NCBI GenBank assembly: GCA_947259875.1
Contig: CAMYNX010000006.1
Location: forward strand, 1-42,475
Origin: an uncultured Gammaproteobacteria bacterium
GTDB taxonomy: Bacteria > Pseudomonadota > Gammaproteobacteria > Arenicellales > JAANXG01
Length of the DNA stretch: 42,475 nucleotides
Direction of reading: 5' to 3'
Each line of letters opens with the position of its first letter. Position 1 is the stretch's first letter. The notes beneath the pieces were generated by a model that saw nothing but the letters and a program-made list of their open reading frames with translations, was not told where the DNA came from and did no database searches. Below are positions 24,948-35,944 of this stretch, piece after piece. Made by a program: the position numbers and the translations under genes.

Positions 24948-25137
24948 TCCGAGGGATAGGAAATCCCATTGCGCTGCACCGCAATAAAACGCTCCGCTCG
25001 GGCCCGTGGAGGTGATCATCCACCCGCACATGGGCGACGTCAACGCCGATCACAGCGTTTGCGCGGTCAAGGAGGTGCTCGCTGACGAGACACTGTGGCG
25101 AAAGCCACCGCTGGCCGAGCGGTGGCGGCGACAGCGC
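24948..25137. repeat. Repeat copy 3 and IS91-type 3' flank
   Basis: CGAGGGATAGGAA...CGCAATAAAACG (24948-25003) is a diverged copy of 3627-3712 and 15346-15421. 25085-25137 (GCCGAGCGGTGGCGGCGACA core) matches 3795-3840. Both blocks lie directly downstream of an IS91-type transposase 3' end, here and at 3627-3845, which marks them as the element's terminal region. Confidence 0.65.
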
Positions 25138-25957
25138 TCAGGTGATGTCGGGAACGGGAACGTATTCCAGGGGAAGCTGGGCCTTGGCAGGCCAGTGGGG
25201 CGCCTCGGCCGGGTCTGCGTCCTGCGGCGGGTCCCGCGCCACCGGTTCCGGATCCCACAACCCAAGATACTCAAGAATCCGCTGAATGATCGATGGGTCC
25301 TGGATCAGGGCGATCACCCGCATCTCGTGATCGCACCTTGGGCACGTGAGGGGGTCCACCTCGTACACGCGATAGATCAGCTTCGCCCAGGCGGCGCGGG
25401 CGCTGAGCCGCAGGTCGGTGTCCGGCTCGGTGATCTCGATTGTGGGCTTTCGGAAGCGGTCGGCGTGCTCGTTCTTGTCCGGGATGTGCTGAATCAGCAG
25501 CTGCAGCCACTTGGCGCCCGGTAGCACCTGGAAGTTTCGTTTCAGGGTCGCGTGCATCTTGGCGCGGTAGATCACCGTGCCGCTGGTCTCGACATACTGT
25601 ATCTTGTTAAGCGCCAGGGGCGGGCGAATCATGTACCGGGCCAGTTGCCTGCGACCCTCGGCATCGCGGGCGCGCAGCCGCACGCCGTTGTGGGTGTAGA
25701 ATCCGCTGTGGCGCCAAGCGCGCATGCGTTCGGGTCTGTACGAACAAAATGAACGCCGGTCCGCCATCCGGCTGTGCGGCGCGAAAACACTCGCTGAGAA
25801 GCTGCCCGATCAGGCGGCAAGATTCACCCAGGAATGGGCGGTATTTGAAGTGGGGTCTTAAGATTCTGGGCAGGGTAAAGACGTACTGGCGATGGGGCAC
25901 GGGGGCCAAGACCTGATCTTCGACCCAGTCGCGATAGAGCGGATTTACGCAATGCAA
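25138..25957 (-). pseudogene. IS91-family transposase (IS801/IS1294-like), frameshifted and internally deleted
   Basis: The minus strand starts with VLAPVPHRQYVFTLPRILRP and FLGESCRLIGQLLSE in one frame (from 25957), then changes frame near 25720-25765. It continues RMRAWRHSGFYTHNGVRLRA, YMIRPPLALNKIQYVETSGT, VIYRAKMHATLKRNF, LIYRVYEVDPLTCPRCDHEM and RVIALIQDPSIIQRILEYLG. These are standard parts of IS91-family rolling-circle transposases, but the section with the catalytic HUH and tyrosine residues and the N-terminal zinc finger is missing. It is inactive. Its 5' end abuts the truncated higB. Confidence 0.88.
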
Positions 25958-26109
25958 GCATCCTAAAGAACAACCGTGTTGTTTTTAATATATGTGGTAA
26001 CAAGTACAGAATCGTAGTACTTATGGATTATGTTCGGCATGGCATGCTTATTCGCTTTGTGGGAACACACAAAGAATATGATGAGATCGAGGATATTGAG
26101 CATATTTGA
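25951..26109 (+). pseudogene. higB: HigB-type toxin, C-terminal remnant
   Basis: The plus strand from about 25951 reads NNRVVFNICGNKYRIVVLMD, YVRHGMLIRFVGTHKEYDEI, then a stop at 26107. This is the C-terminal half of a HigB-like mRNA interferase (NRxVFNIxGNKYR ... IRFxGTHxEYD). The N-terminal half is missing and IS91-type sequence lies directly upstream, so the element truncated it. It would not make a full toxin. The intact higA follows, 8 bases after the stop. Confidence 0.82.
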
Positions 26110-26117
26110 GGTTCGTA

Positions 26118-26468
26118 ATGAAACTAAAGCCTATCAAGAATGACCGCGAGTTGAACCGTGCGTTAAAGCGTATTGAGGAGCTATGGGGCGCAAAACCCGA
26201 TACGCCAAGAGGTGATGAGCTAGATGTCTTGATGCTGTTCGTTGAGAAGTATGAAGATGAACACTATGCGATCCCCGCATCAGATCCTATCGAGGCTATT
26301 AAATTCTTAATGGAGCAGAAAAATTTGTCGCGTAAAGATCTGGAACCATATATTGGGACGAGTGGGCGTGTGTCTGAGGTGCTGAGTAGAAAGCGAAGAC
26401 TAACGTTAGCAATGATCAAGAAGCTGCACGAGGGCTTGAAGATTCCCTACGAAAGTCTCATTGCGTAG
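26118..26468 (+). CDS. higA: HigA-type antitoxin / HTH regulator
   Basis: A 116-residue protein with a C-terminal Xre-type helix-turn-helix (SRKDLEPYIGTSGRVSEVLSRKRRLTLAMIKKLHEGLKIPYESL) and the N-terminal region typical of the larger HigA family. It neutralises HigB and represses its own operon in known systems. I chose ATG 26118, behind TGAGG and 8 bases after the higB stop; the longer TTG start at 26106 would overlap higB. With its toxin truncated it is an orphan antitoxin. Confidence 0.88.
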   Translation: MKLKPIKNDRELNRALKRIEELWGAKPDTPRGDELDVLMLFVEKYEDEHYAIPASDPIEAIKFLMEQKNLSRKDLEPYIGTSGRVSEVLSRKRRLTLAMIKKLHEGLKIPYESLIA

Positions 26469-26588
26469 AAGGATGTCGTTCGACTTCTCCGCCGACAATA
26501 TTTAACCACTGTCGTTCGCAATTAGAGCTATCGTCAAGTTTAGTGTATGACCGGAAATTCATCAGGAGTTATGATTGAAAGTGGTGTT

Positions 26589-27385
26589 GGCTTTGTCAAG
26601 TTGAGTGGTGATCGTTCACAATATCGACATGAATAAATTATCAAGATATCGTGGTCACCGCTTCCCGCATGAAATTATCAGCCATGCTGTGTGGCTTTAC
26701 CATCGCTTTTGTTTAAGTTTTCGCGATATCGAAGACTTGCTGGCCGAGCGAGGTGTCATCGTCTCATACGAGTCGATCCGCCAATGGTGCCTGAAGTTTG
26801 GTCCACGCTACGCAAAGCAGCTTCGAAGACGACAAGGAAGACTCGGGGATACGTGGTATATGGATGAATTGACGATCATCACAGTCCAAGGTCAGCGCCG
26901 TTATCTATGGCGCGCAGTAGATCAGGACGACGATGTCATCGACATACTGATACAGAAGCACAAAGATAAACAGGCAGCGAAGCGCTTTTTCCGTAAGATG
27001 TTGAAGGAACAAGGCCAATCACCCAGGCGGATGATCACCGATAAGCGTAAAAGCTACGGTGCGGCGAGGAGAGAAATCATGCCATCCGTCGTGCATTGCC
27101 AGGAACGCCGCGCTAACAATCGAGCGGAAGCATCACACCAGCATACTCGACAGCGCGAACGGCAGATGAGGCGCTTCAAATCATCTGGGCAGGCACAACA
27201 ATTCCTGGCCGTTCATTCTCAAGTCCACAATCTATTCAGAGTCGGACGTCACCTATTGAGCGCTTGCCATTATCGCGCGTTTCGTGCGCAGTCGTTTTCA
27301 ATGTGGCAGGAAGTAACGACTGCTTGTTGAAAACTAGGGGCATACCGAGATCGAATATCGCAGTGCCAATAACTTGACAAAGCTG
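26589..27385 (+). mobile_element. IS6-family insertion sequence, copy A
   Basis: About 797 bases bounded by imperfect inverted repeats: GGCTTTGTCAAGTTGAG (26589-26605) against AACTTGACAAAGCTG (27371-27385), with a shared core GCTTTGTCAAGTT. It contains one transposase gene. No matching 8-bp target duplication is visible next to the ends (GTGGTGTT left, AATGGACA right), which suggests rearrangement after insertion or a cointegrate origin. Confidence 0.82.
26629..27330 (+). CDS. IS6-family DDE transposase (copy A)
   Basis: A transposase of 233 residues from ATG 26629 (a GTG at 26605 would add eight). The N-terminal part has the helix-turn-helix-like section (HAVWLYHRFCLSFRDIEDLL, VIVSYESIRQWC). 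The catalytic acids lie in WYMDELTI, ITDKRKSYG and NNRAEASHQ, matching the DDE triad of IS6/IS26-type enzymes. The C-terminal RQRERQMRRFKS is also typical. It catalyses replicative or co-integrate transposition. The gene is uninterrupted and could be active. It is about 65% similar by eye to copy B at 28472. Confidence 0.92.
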   Translation: MNKLSRYRGHRFPHEIISHAVWLYHRFCLSFRDIEDLLAERGVIVSYESIRQWCLKFGPRYAKQLRRRQGRLGDTWYMDELTIITVQGQRRYLWRAVDQDDDVIDILIQKHKDKQAAKRFFRKMLKEQGQSPRRMITDKRKSYGAARREIMPSVVHCQERRANNRAEASHQHTRQRERQMRRFKSSGQAQQFLAVHSQVHNLFRVGRHLLSACHYRAFRAQSFSMWQEVTTAC

Positions 27386-27453
27386 AATGGACACAAATTG
27401 GCTGGAGAGCGTCACGTTTCGGTCACGTTTTCCAACGCACAACCTTGGCAAGG

Positions 27454-27903
27454 CTAACGACGAAGCCTTTCGTCAAGGTGGTATGTCGCAATTCTTAAAA
27501 TCCGTATCTTGGGACTGTCTGGATGTTCGGGGTTCAGCAGGTAGTTGGTGGTCTCGGGAACGATCGCACACGGTACCGCAAGCAGGGCGGTTTTTCCTGT
27601 CTGAAGCCAGTTATCCCCGATGGCGCGTGTAATTGGAGGGTCCCGCCACCAGTTTCCCGGCAGCGCGTTCGACTCTACGGTGGCCGTTGAGACAACGTTG
27701 GGGACGTCGATCGTCAGTAGTTGATAGCGGGAAGGAAAATCCTCCGCATCGACTTCTAGATGCACCAGAATTTCTAATACGGCAACGGCTGGGCTGGGCG
27801 CGCAATACACCACAGGTCGTCCTTTGGTATGCCACCGGCCCGAAGCGCGTAAACCGCCGTCACCATCTAGGCTGGTGTGATTACTGATGCGGTAGAGGCG
27901 CAT
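27454..27903 (-). CDS. RES-domain toxin (NAD-degrading, type II TA)
   Basis: A 149-residue RES-domain protein starting MRLYRISNHTSLDGDGGLRASGRW. The conserved arginine, glutamate and serine region (RWHTKGRPVVYCAPSPAVAVLEILVH) is intact. Characterised members (for example MbcT and ParT) degrade or modify NAD+ or transfer ADP-ribose from it, arresting growth. The gene lies 6 bases downstream of its Xre/DUF2384 antitoxin on the same strand, the usual order. Both are enclosed by two IS6-family elements. Confidence 0.92.
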   Translation of the reverse strand: MRLYRISNHTSLDGDGGLRASGRWHTKGRPVVYCAPSPAVAVLEILVHLEVDAEDFPSRYQLLTIDVPNVVSTATVESNALPGNWWRDPPITRAIGDNWLQTGKTALLAVPCAIVPETTNYLLNPEHPDSPKIRILRIATYHLDERLRR

Positions 27904-27909
27904 TCCGCC

Positions 27910-28383
27910 TCAGGCGGCCATTCCATAGTCAATCTGGTATAGCAATTCCTCGACTGCGCGTGAGCCGGCATCCGTGCTGAGTAACTCGAGAGGAGGGCGG
28001 TTTTGGAAATGCCGTTTTGGTTTGCGTAGCCAGGATAACGCCTTCGACTTTTTGCCAAATACACCCTCCGCTAACGCCAGAACGCGTCCTACGCGCACCG
28101 CCCGGTCGGATTCTTCGCGGGTCAGAGGATCGCGCTTGGTCTTACGGTGTGAGAGGGTGCGTCGCGGAATAATCAGTGAATAAATCTCATCTTCAGTCAG
28201 CCCCCCCTTGATTAAGGCCGTGATGGTGCGGACGGGAAGTCGAGCTTCAACACAGTGAATCAGGTCCGCATCCGATCGCACCGATTTGATACCAAGTGCG
28301 GTGCCAATTCGTTGGTAAAAATCCTGTGTTGAGACATGTTGAGTAGGTGTGGCCATTGGATTTCGAGACGATTTGATTGGCAA
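27910..28383 (-). CDS. Xre-type antitoxin with DUF2384 (MbcA/ParS-like)
   Basis: A 157-residue antitoxin with an N-terminal Xre-like helix-turn-helix region (VRTITALIKGGLTEDEIYSLIIPRRTLSHRK) and a C-terminal DUF2384 domain (RVGRVLALAEGVFGKKSKALSWL, NRPPLELLSTDAGSRAVEELL). Partner of the RES toxin downstream; it should bind the toxin and repress the operon. An internal ATG (MATPTQHV, residue 10) is an alternative start. The pair looks intact. Confidence 0.92.
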   Translation of the reverse strand: MPIKSSRNPMATPTQHVSTQDFYQRIGTALGIKSVRSDADLIHCVEARLPVRTITALIKGGLTEDEIYSLIIPRRTLSHRKTKRDPLTREESDRAVRVGRVLALAEGVFGKKSKALSWLRKPKRHFQNRPPLELLSTDAGSRAVEELLYQIDYGMAA

Positions 28384-28431
28384 CTTGCCACTATTATAGG
28401 GGCAAATGGCCAGGGACGCAAGGGATATGAG

Positions 28432-29233
28432 GGTACTGTCACATTAACCGCTGGTTTGGCACACTTAGTCAATGAAAACGAAAGATTCAGTTTACCGCCG
28501 ACATCGCTTTCCACCAATCATCATCCAGCATGCAGTCTGGCTCTACTACCGTTTCTGCCTGAGTTATCGTGACATCGAGGACTTACTGGCGGACCGCGGC
28601 ATTGTGGTGTCCTACGAGACGGTTCGACGCTGGTGCAATAAGTTCGGACCCGGTTATGCTAACCGATTGCGCCGCCAGGCCGGGCGATGCGGAGATACCT
28701 GGTTCATGGATGAAGTCTTCGTGCGCATCGACGGTGAGCGTCACTATCTCTATCGTGCCGGGGACCAAGATGGCGACAGCATCGACATCGTGGTACAGAA
28801 GCGACGCAATAAGCAGGCTGCAAAACGCTTCTTTCCTAAGATGCTTAAGCATCAAGGGCAATCGCCTAGGCGGATGGTCACGGATAAACTTAAGAGCTAC
28901 TCTGCTGCCCATCGTGACGTGATGCCGTCTGTTGCGCATAGCACCGAACAATACGAAAACAATCGAGCCGAGGTTTCTCACGAACCCACACGTCAACGTG
29001 AGCGGCAAATGCGCCGATTCAAATCAACTGCTCAGGCGCAACGATTCCTTGCTGTCCAGGGTGTCGTTCTAAACCTGTTTAGGTTTGGACGTCATACGAT
29101 CCGCGCTATCCACTATCGGGCGTTTCGTGGCCGAGCGTTTGAGGCGTGGCGGGAGGCGACGTGCGTCCTCTAGATGTTGAACAAGATTTTTCTATAAACT
29201 TAACGACGCCGGGCACTTTAAGTTGACAGTACC
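28432..29233 (+). mobile_element. IS6-family insertion sequence, copy B
   Basis: About 802 bases with 16-bp inverted repeats, GGTACTGTCACATTAA (28432-28447) and TTAAGTTGACAGTACC (29218-29233), two mismatches. It contains one complete transposase gene. No obvious 8-bp target duplication. Same orientation as copy A, so the RES/Xre pair lies between two direct IS6-type elements of different subgroups. The right end stops 28 bases from the yejF stop codon. Confidence 0.85.
28472..29173 (+). CDS. IS6-family DDE transposase (copy B)
   Basis: A 233-residue IS6-type transposase with FPPIIIQHAVWLYYRFCLSYRDIEDLL (DNA-binding part), and catalytic acids in WFMDEVF, VTDKLKSY and NNRAEVSHE. The C-terminal PTRQRERQMRRFKS is conserved. 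Intact and possibly active. It differs enough from copy A in both ends and protein to be a separate element and not a recent duplicate. Confidence 0.93.
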   Translation: MKTKDSVYRRHRFPPIIIQHAVWLYYRFCLSYRDIEDLLADRGIVVSYETVRRWCNKFGPGYANRLRRQAGRCGDTWFMDEVFVRIDGERHYLYRAGDQDGDSIDIVVQKRRNKQAAKRFFPKMLKHQGQSPRRMVTDKLKSYSAAHRDVMPSVAHSTEQYENNRAEVSHEPTRQRERQMRRFKSTAQAQRFLAVQGVVLNLFRFGRHTIRAIHYRAFRGRAFEAWREATCVL

Positions 29234-29261
29234 ATCTTCGCCCGCGGCGGAATCACCGCAG

Positions 29262-30902
<1,641 letters not shown>

Positions 30903-30906
30903 CGGA

Positions 30907-31971
30907 TTATCCGATTGTCTTGCGGGGATTGAATGCGTCACGCACCCCCTCACCGATAAAAATCAACAGGCTCAGCATCACCGCAATGACGAAAAACCCG
31001 GTTAGTCCCAACCACGGTGCCTGCAGGTTGGCCTTGCCCTGTGCCAATACCTCGCCTAATGAGGCCGAGCCGGGCGGCAGGCCGATGCCGAGAAAATCCA
31101 GCGAGGTCAGAACCGTTACCGAGCCAGCCAAGGTGAAAGGCATAAAGGTCAAGGTCGCGACCATCGCGTTCGGCAGCACATGGCGGAACATAATCACGGC
31201 GTTGCTCACACCGAGTGCCCGGGCCGCGCGCACGTAATCGAAATTACGTGCGCGCAGGAATTCGGCGCGCACCACGCCGACGAATCCCATCCAGCTGAAC
31301 AGCAGCAGTAATCCTAAAAGCCACCAAAAGTTCGGCTCGACAATGCTGGCCAGGATGATCAACAGGTACAAGGTCGGCAGCCCGGACCACACCTCGATGA
31401 AACGCTGAAACAACAAATCCAGCCAGCCGCCGAAGTAGCCTTGTACCGCGCCAGCCGCGACCCCGATCACGGCGCTGATAACGGTCAGGCTGAAGCCGAA
31501 CAACACCGAGATGCGAAAGCCATAGATCAGCCGCGCGACGACATCGCGCGCCTGATCGTCGGTGCCGAGCCAGTGTTCGGCGTCCGGCGGCGACGGGGCG
31601 GGCGTCGCCAGGTCCCAGGCCACGGTGCGGTGGTCGTAACGGATGAGTGGCCACAGCATCCAGCCCTGTTGCTTGATGCGTTCGGCCACGAACGGGTCGC
31701 GGTAGTCGGCTTCGGTTTCGAACTCGCCGCCGAAGGTGGTCTCGGGATAGGCGTGCAACACCGGGCTGAAGAACTCGCCGTGGTAATAGACGAGAATGGG
31801 CTTTTCATTGGCGACGATCTCGGCCAACAAGGTGATCAGGAACAGTGCCAGAAATAGCCACAGCGACCAGTAGCCGCGCTTATTGCCCTTGAAGCTGTCG
31901 ATACGGCGGCGGGTGAGCGGCGTCACGCTCAGTCCGAGAAAGGTAGGTTGACGCAAATCCTGTTGACCCAC
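30907..31971 (-). CDS. yejE: Peptide ABC transporter permease YejE
   Basis: A 354-residue inner-membrane permease (BPD_transp_1, DppC type) with an N-terminal helix (GYWSLWLFLALFLITLLAEIVAN), a periplasmic loop and the permease core; ARALGVSNAVIMFRHVLPNAM is the EAA loop that contacts the ATPase. The GTG start is next to the yejB stop (one base apart). It pairs with YejB to form the channel. Length fits the family. Confidence 0.94.
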   Translation of the reverse strand: MGQQDLRQPTFLGLSVTPLTRRRIDSFKGNKRGYWSLWLFLALFLITLLAEIVANEKPILVYYHGEFFSPVLHAYPETTFGGEFETEADYRDPFVAERIKQQGWMLWPLIRYDHRTVAWDLATPAPSPPDAEHWLGTDDQARDVVARLIYGFRISVLFGFSLTVISAVIGVAAGAVQGYFGGWLDLLFQRFIEVWSGLPTLYLLIILASIVEPNFWWLLGLLLLFSWMGFVGVVRAEFLRARNFDYVRAARALGVSNAVIMFRHVLPNAMVATLTFMPFTLAGSVTVLTSLDFLGIGLPPGSASLGEVLAQGKANLQAPWLGLTGFFVIAVMLSLLIFIGEGVRDAFNPRKTIG

Positions 31972-31972
31972 G

Positions 31973-33073
31973 TCAAACCTCGCGTGCCTCGAAGTCGATT
32001 CTGGGATCGATAATGGTGTACATCAGGTCTCCGATCAGGTTCATGATCAGGCCTAACAAGGAGAAAAAATACAACGTGCCGAACATCACCGGATAGTCGC
32101 GATTGAAGGCGGCTTCGAATCCCAGCAGGCCGAGCCCATCCAGTGAGAAGATGATCTCGATCAGCAGCGACCCGGTGAACAAGACACCGACGAACGCCCC
32201 CGGGAATCCGGCAATCACGATCAACATCGCATTGCGGAACACATGCCGGTACATCACGCGTCGTTCGCTCAACCCCTTGGCGCGGGCAGTGATGACGTAC
32301 TGCTGATGGACCTGATCCAAGAACGAGTTCTTGGTGAGCATGGTTAAAGTGGCAAAACCGCCGATGGTCATCGCCGTGATCGGCAGCGCCAGATGCCAGA
32401 AATAGTCGAGAATACGGTCAGGCCACGATAGCTCATGCCAGTTCTCGGACACCAGGCCGCCGAGCGGGAACCAGTCGAAATAGCTGCCGCCGGCAAACAA
32501 TACGAGTAGAAACACCGCCAACAGGAAACTCGGGATGGCGGTACCGATGACAATCGCAACACTGGTCCACACGTCGAAGCGGCTGCCATCACGGGTGGCT
32601 TTGGCGATGCCCAGCGGTATGCAGATGAGGTACACCAGCAGCGTCGTCCACAGACCGAGCGAAATTGACACCGGCATCTTGTCGATCACCAGATCGATTA
32701 CCTTACGGTCACGATAAAAGCTTTCGCCAAAATCAAACGTCAGATAATTCTTCATCATGTCGAAGAAGCGGACATGTAACGGCTTGTCAAAACCGAACTG
32801 CCGCTCAAGCTGTTTGATGAATTCGGGATCGAGGCCCTGGGCGCCGCGGTATTTGCCGACTGAGGTCGCGGTCTGATCGGGCCGTACCGTGGCTTCGCCG
32901 GTGCCGGCGCGGGTGACACGCTCGGTGATGTCGGCGCCCTGTCCGGTGAGTTGGGCGATGATCTGTTCCACCGGTCCACCGGGCGCGACGTGGATTACTA
33001 CGAAGTTGATCACCATGATCGCGAACAGCGTCGGGATCATGAGCAGCAACCGGCGGATGAGGTACGCGGTCAT
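31973..33073 (-). CDS. yejB: Peptide ABC transporter permease YejB
   Basis: A 366-residue permease of the DppB type, beginning [24 protein letters not shown], with the long periplasmic segment characteristic of YejB ([27 protein letters not shown]) and the EAA loop [23 protein letters not shown]. Partner of YejE. It is separated from yejA upstream by about 295 bases that hold dispersed repeats, so its transcription may no longer be coupled to yejA. Confidence 0.95.
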   Translation of the reverse strand: MTAYLIRRLLLMIPTLFAIMVINFVVIHVAPGGPVEQIIAQLTGQGADITERVTRAGTGEATVRPDQTATSVGKYRGAQGLDPEFIKQLERQFGFDKPLHVRFFDMMKNYLTFDFGESFYRDRKVIDLVIDKMPVSISLGLWTTLLVYLICIPLGIAKATRDGSRFDVWTSVAIVIGTAIPSFLLAVFLLVLFAGGSYFDWFPLGGLVSENWHELSWPDRILDYFWHLALPITAMTIGGFATLTMLTKNSFLDQVHQQYVITARAKGLSERRVMYRHVFRNAMLIVIAGFPGAFVGVLFTGSLLIEIIFSLDGLGLLGFEAAFNRDYPVMFGTLYFFSLLGLIMNLIGDLMYTIIDPRIDFEAREV

Positions 33074-33111
33074 GGCGTCACAGGCCCCGGGTGCGCCACG
33101 CGCGCCGCAGC

Positions 33112-33195
33112 ACTAGTTTGCATATTGCACCAAGGATCCCGGATGGTGGCGAAGGGATCGGGCGCCTGAACCCCCTGCTGTGCGGGGACAAGCGC
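33112..33195. repeat. Dispersed repeat pieces inside the yej operon
   Basis: 33112-33134 (ACTAGTTTGCATATTGCACC) nearly matches 35417-35440 on the other side of yejA. 33171-33195 is an exact inverted copy of the 25-base segment at 15683-15707. The yejA-yejB interval thus looks invaded by repeat sequence; no gene is seen in it. Confidence 0.6.
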
Positions 33196-33368
33196 CGCGC
33201 TTGTGCTGGTGTAGTTGCAGTGCTGGAGCGATATGCATAGCCGTAGCTATGCGTTCATTGAAGCGCAAGTCCAGGCATTCGAGACCGAGCCAACGCCGGG
33301 ATAGGCGTCTCCTCGGGCGCAAAACGTCAAATCGGGCATTGATCACAATCATTAATCCAAACATATTG

Positions 33369-35283
33369 TTAGCCGTTCTTTCCGCCGCCTTGGTGCAATA
33401 CGCGGACTACGTAGCCGATCAGCAGCAGGCCGGCCAGTACCATCGCCGCGGCGCCGAATCCAGGCCGGCCGGTATCGGTCTCGGCAGTGGTCAATGAGAT
33501 ATCGGCACGCATGGCCCGTTCCAACGCTGCGGTTTTCACAGTGTCATGCCACCAGCGGCTGGTCAACACACCGCTCTTGGTGGGGGTGGTGGGGCGTGAG
33601 AACTTGTCCCAATACAGCGCCCGGTCGGCGCGTATGTGCCAATGGGGGATCACGTAAAAGCCGGCCAGCAGCACACGATCGAGGGCCCGGGTGCGGGCCA
33701 CCAGGCTCTCCCGCGTCGGCGCCGCGATCACTCGTTCGATCAGCTCATCGATGACTGGGTTCTGGATGCCGGCGAAATTTCGGCTACTGGGGTTGCCGGC
33801 GGCGGGCGAGCTCCAGAAATTACGCTGCTCATTGCCAGGCGACTCGGACTGACCCCAGGTGAAGATGAACATGTCATAGTCGAAGCTGCGCAGGCGGTTG
33901 ATGTACTGAGTTTGGTCCACCAACCGCACCCGGGCGTCGATGCCGAGCCGTTTCAGGTTTCTCACGAACGGCAGCACAATGCGTTCGAATGCCGGGCTCA
34001 CCAGCAGGATTTCGAAGCGCATCCGCTCGCCGGTGTCGCGATTAACGAGCTTGAGGTCGCGCACGATCCACCCCGCTTCTTTTAGCAGCGCGAAGGCGCG
34101 GCGCAGATTCTCCCGCGGCCAGCCGCTGCCGTCGGTGGCCGGGGCCCGGTACGGCGAGGTGAACACGCGTGCGGGTAAGCGATCACGGTAGCGCTCGAGG
34201 ATCGCGAGTTCCTCGCCCTCGGGAAGTCCGCGCGACGCGAGCTCCGAATTCGAGAAGTAGCTCTCAGTGCGCGTGTACTGGCTGAAAAAAAGGTTCCTGT
34301 TGGTCCATTCGAAATCGAATGCATAGCCCAAGGCTTCACGCACCTTGATATTTGAAAACACCGTACGCCGGGTATTCATCACGAACGCCTGCATGCCGGT
34401 GGGTAGTTGATGGCGGATCAGTTTTTTGTTTAACCAGCCCTTTTCGACCGCGGGCACGTCGTAGTCGAGCGCCCATGCCTTGGCTTGGTTCTCTTCCCGG
34501 AAATCGATGTCACCGGACTTGAGGGCCAACCGGATGGCGGTGTCGTCGCGGTAGAAGGCGACGCGGATGCGGTCAAAATTATGCAGGCCGATATTGACCG
34601 GCAGGTGCTTCCCCCAGTAATCCTCGACGCGCTCGCGTACGTAATAACGGCCGGCCTCAAAGTCAGCAATACGGTACGGGCCGCTTCCCAAAGGCGGCTC
34701 GAGGGTGGTCTTCGCAAAGTCCCTTGTGGCCCAATAGTGTTTGGGCAGGATCGGCAGTTGTCCGACGATCAGCGGCAACTCGCGATTGCCCTTTTCGGTG
34801 AAGGTAAATTTGACGCGCCGCGGTCCCAGCTTCTGTGCCCCCGCCACACCGGCATAGTAAAAGCGATACTGAGGTAACCCTTTGGTAGTCAAGGTCTCAA
34901 ACGACCACACGACATCGTCGGCGGTGATCGGTTTGCTTAAAAATGACCCAAGAACGATCTTCAGGATACTCGATGGTCTCGGCGATAAGTCCATACTCGG
35001 TAAACGGCTCGTCGGCGCTGGAGGTCAGCAGCGTCTCCACCGATCCAGTGGCCGCAGCATTGCCCTTGGGGACAAATCCGTGAAAGCTATCAAAAGTCCC
35101 CTGATCCGCGACGCGAATGGTGCCGCCTTTGGGCGCGTTGGGATTGACGTAATCAAAATGGCGAAAGTCCGCCGCGTACTTCGGCTCGCCATGCATGGCA
35201 ATCGCATGGCTGATGATTACGGCCCCTTGGGCCCACACCGGCGCCGGCAGGCACAGGGCCAATAACATGACAAACACAGGCAT
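33369..35283 (-). pseudogene. yejA: Peptide ABC transporter substrate-binding protein YejA, frameshifted
   Basis: Two frames together cover a complete SBP_bac_5-type periplasmic binding protein. The first part begins with a signal peptide (MPVFVMLLALCLPAPVWAQG from ATG 35283) and runs through HAIAMHGEPKYAADFRHFDYV to EDRSWVIF. At about 34935-34950 the frame changes and the protein continues KPITADDVVWSFETL to the end. About ten residues usually found before KPITADDV are absent, so a small out-of-frame deletion is likely. Unusually, the C-terminus adds a hydrophobic segment (AAAMVLAGLLLIGYVVRVL), which would anchor it in the membrane. Combined length is about 630 residues, near the family norm. 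The importer is probably without its own receptor unless this is a sequencing error. Confidence 0.88.
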
Positions 35284-35944
35284 CGAAAATAAACGTCTAA
35301 GCAAGATTTGTGAGCACTGTGTACCAGAGTCGGTGCTTATCAATCAATGGGCAGCACACCCTAACAGGCCACAAACAGCCACCGTCGGTGGTAGCTGGAC
35401 TAGAACCGGACAGGCAGCTAGCCTGCATATTGCGCCAAGGTGTCAAGCGACTATTCCTGGTTATACGCTGGAAAGACGCGCATCGCCAGCGCGGAAGCGG
35501 TTCCAACTTGCCTCGGTCCCTAGACGCGGAGTCACTCGATTTTCAGCATGTTCATACTGGATAAAGGGCTGTAGTAATCCAATGGCGACATGGATTCCCG
35601 CTGCTAAAGATATTCGGCGTCATATACCCATACCGATCACCAGGATGGTTAAGAATCCCGAGATAACTTAAAGTATATTCGCAACGGTTGGCCCGGTCGG
35701 CACGGATTTCAATTTGGTCCGTTCTAGATTCCGCCACAATCAAAGGCGGGATAAACGACTGCAATACCCTCCCGGTGAATCGCTGAACATGTACAGAAAC
35801 AGGCGATGTGTTTCCTCACATTATTTGACCGCAGTGATCATAGACGATTCTGAGGGTTGCCGTTTGAACGGGTAACCGGGGGAGAACTTTAGCAGGCCTT
35901 TTGGCGAACGAACGCAACCCCCTGTTCATGGGCTGGCCTGTTAC
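35284..35944. other. Gap without a recognised gene
   Basis: About 660 bases upstream of yejA. Open frames are short and show no recognisable protein. 35417-35440 repeats the motif at 33112-33134. I see no clear promoter or RNA gene. Confidence 0.45.

Noticed and set aside
25006-25524. Plus-strand 172-codon frame across the IS91-type remnant
   Set aside because: It is the complement of transposase sequence that has clear homology on the minus strand.
26581-27393. Target-site duplication around IS6 copy A
   Set aside because: The 8 bases on each side do not match; the same is true for copy B.
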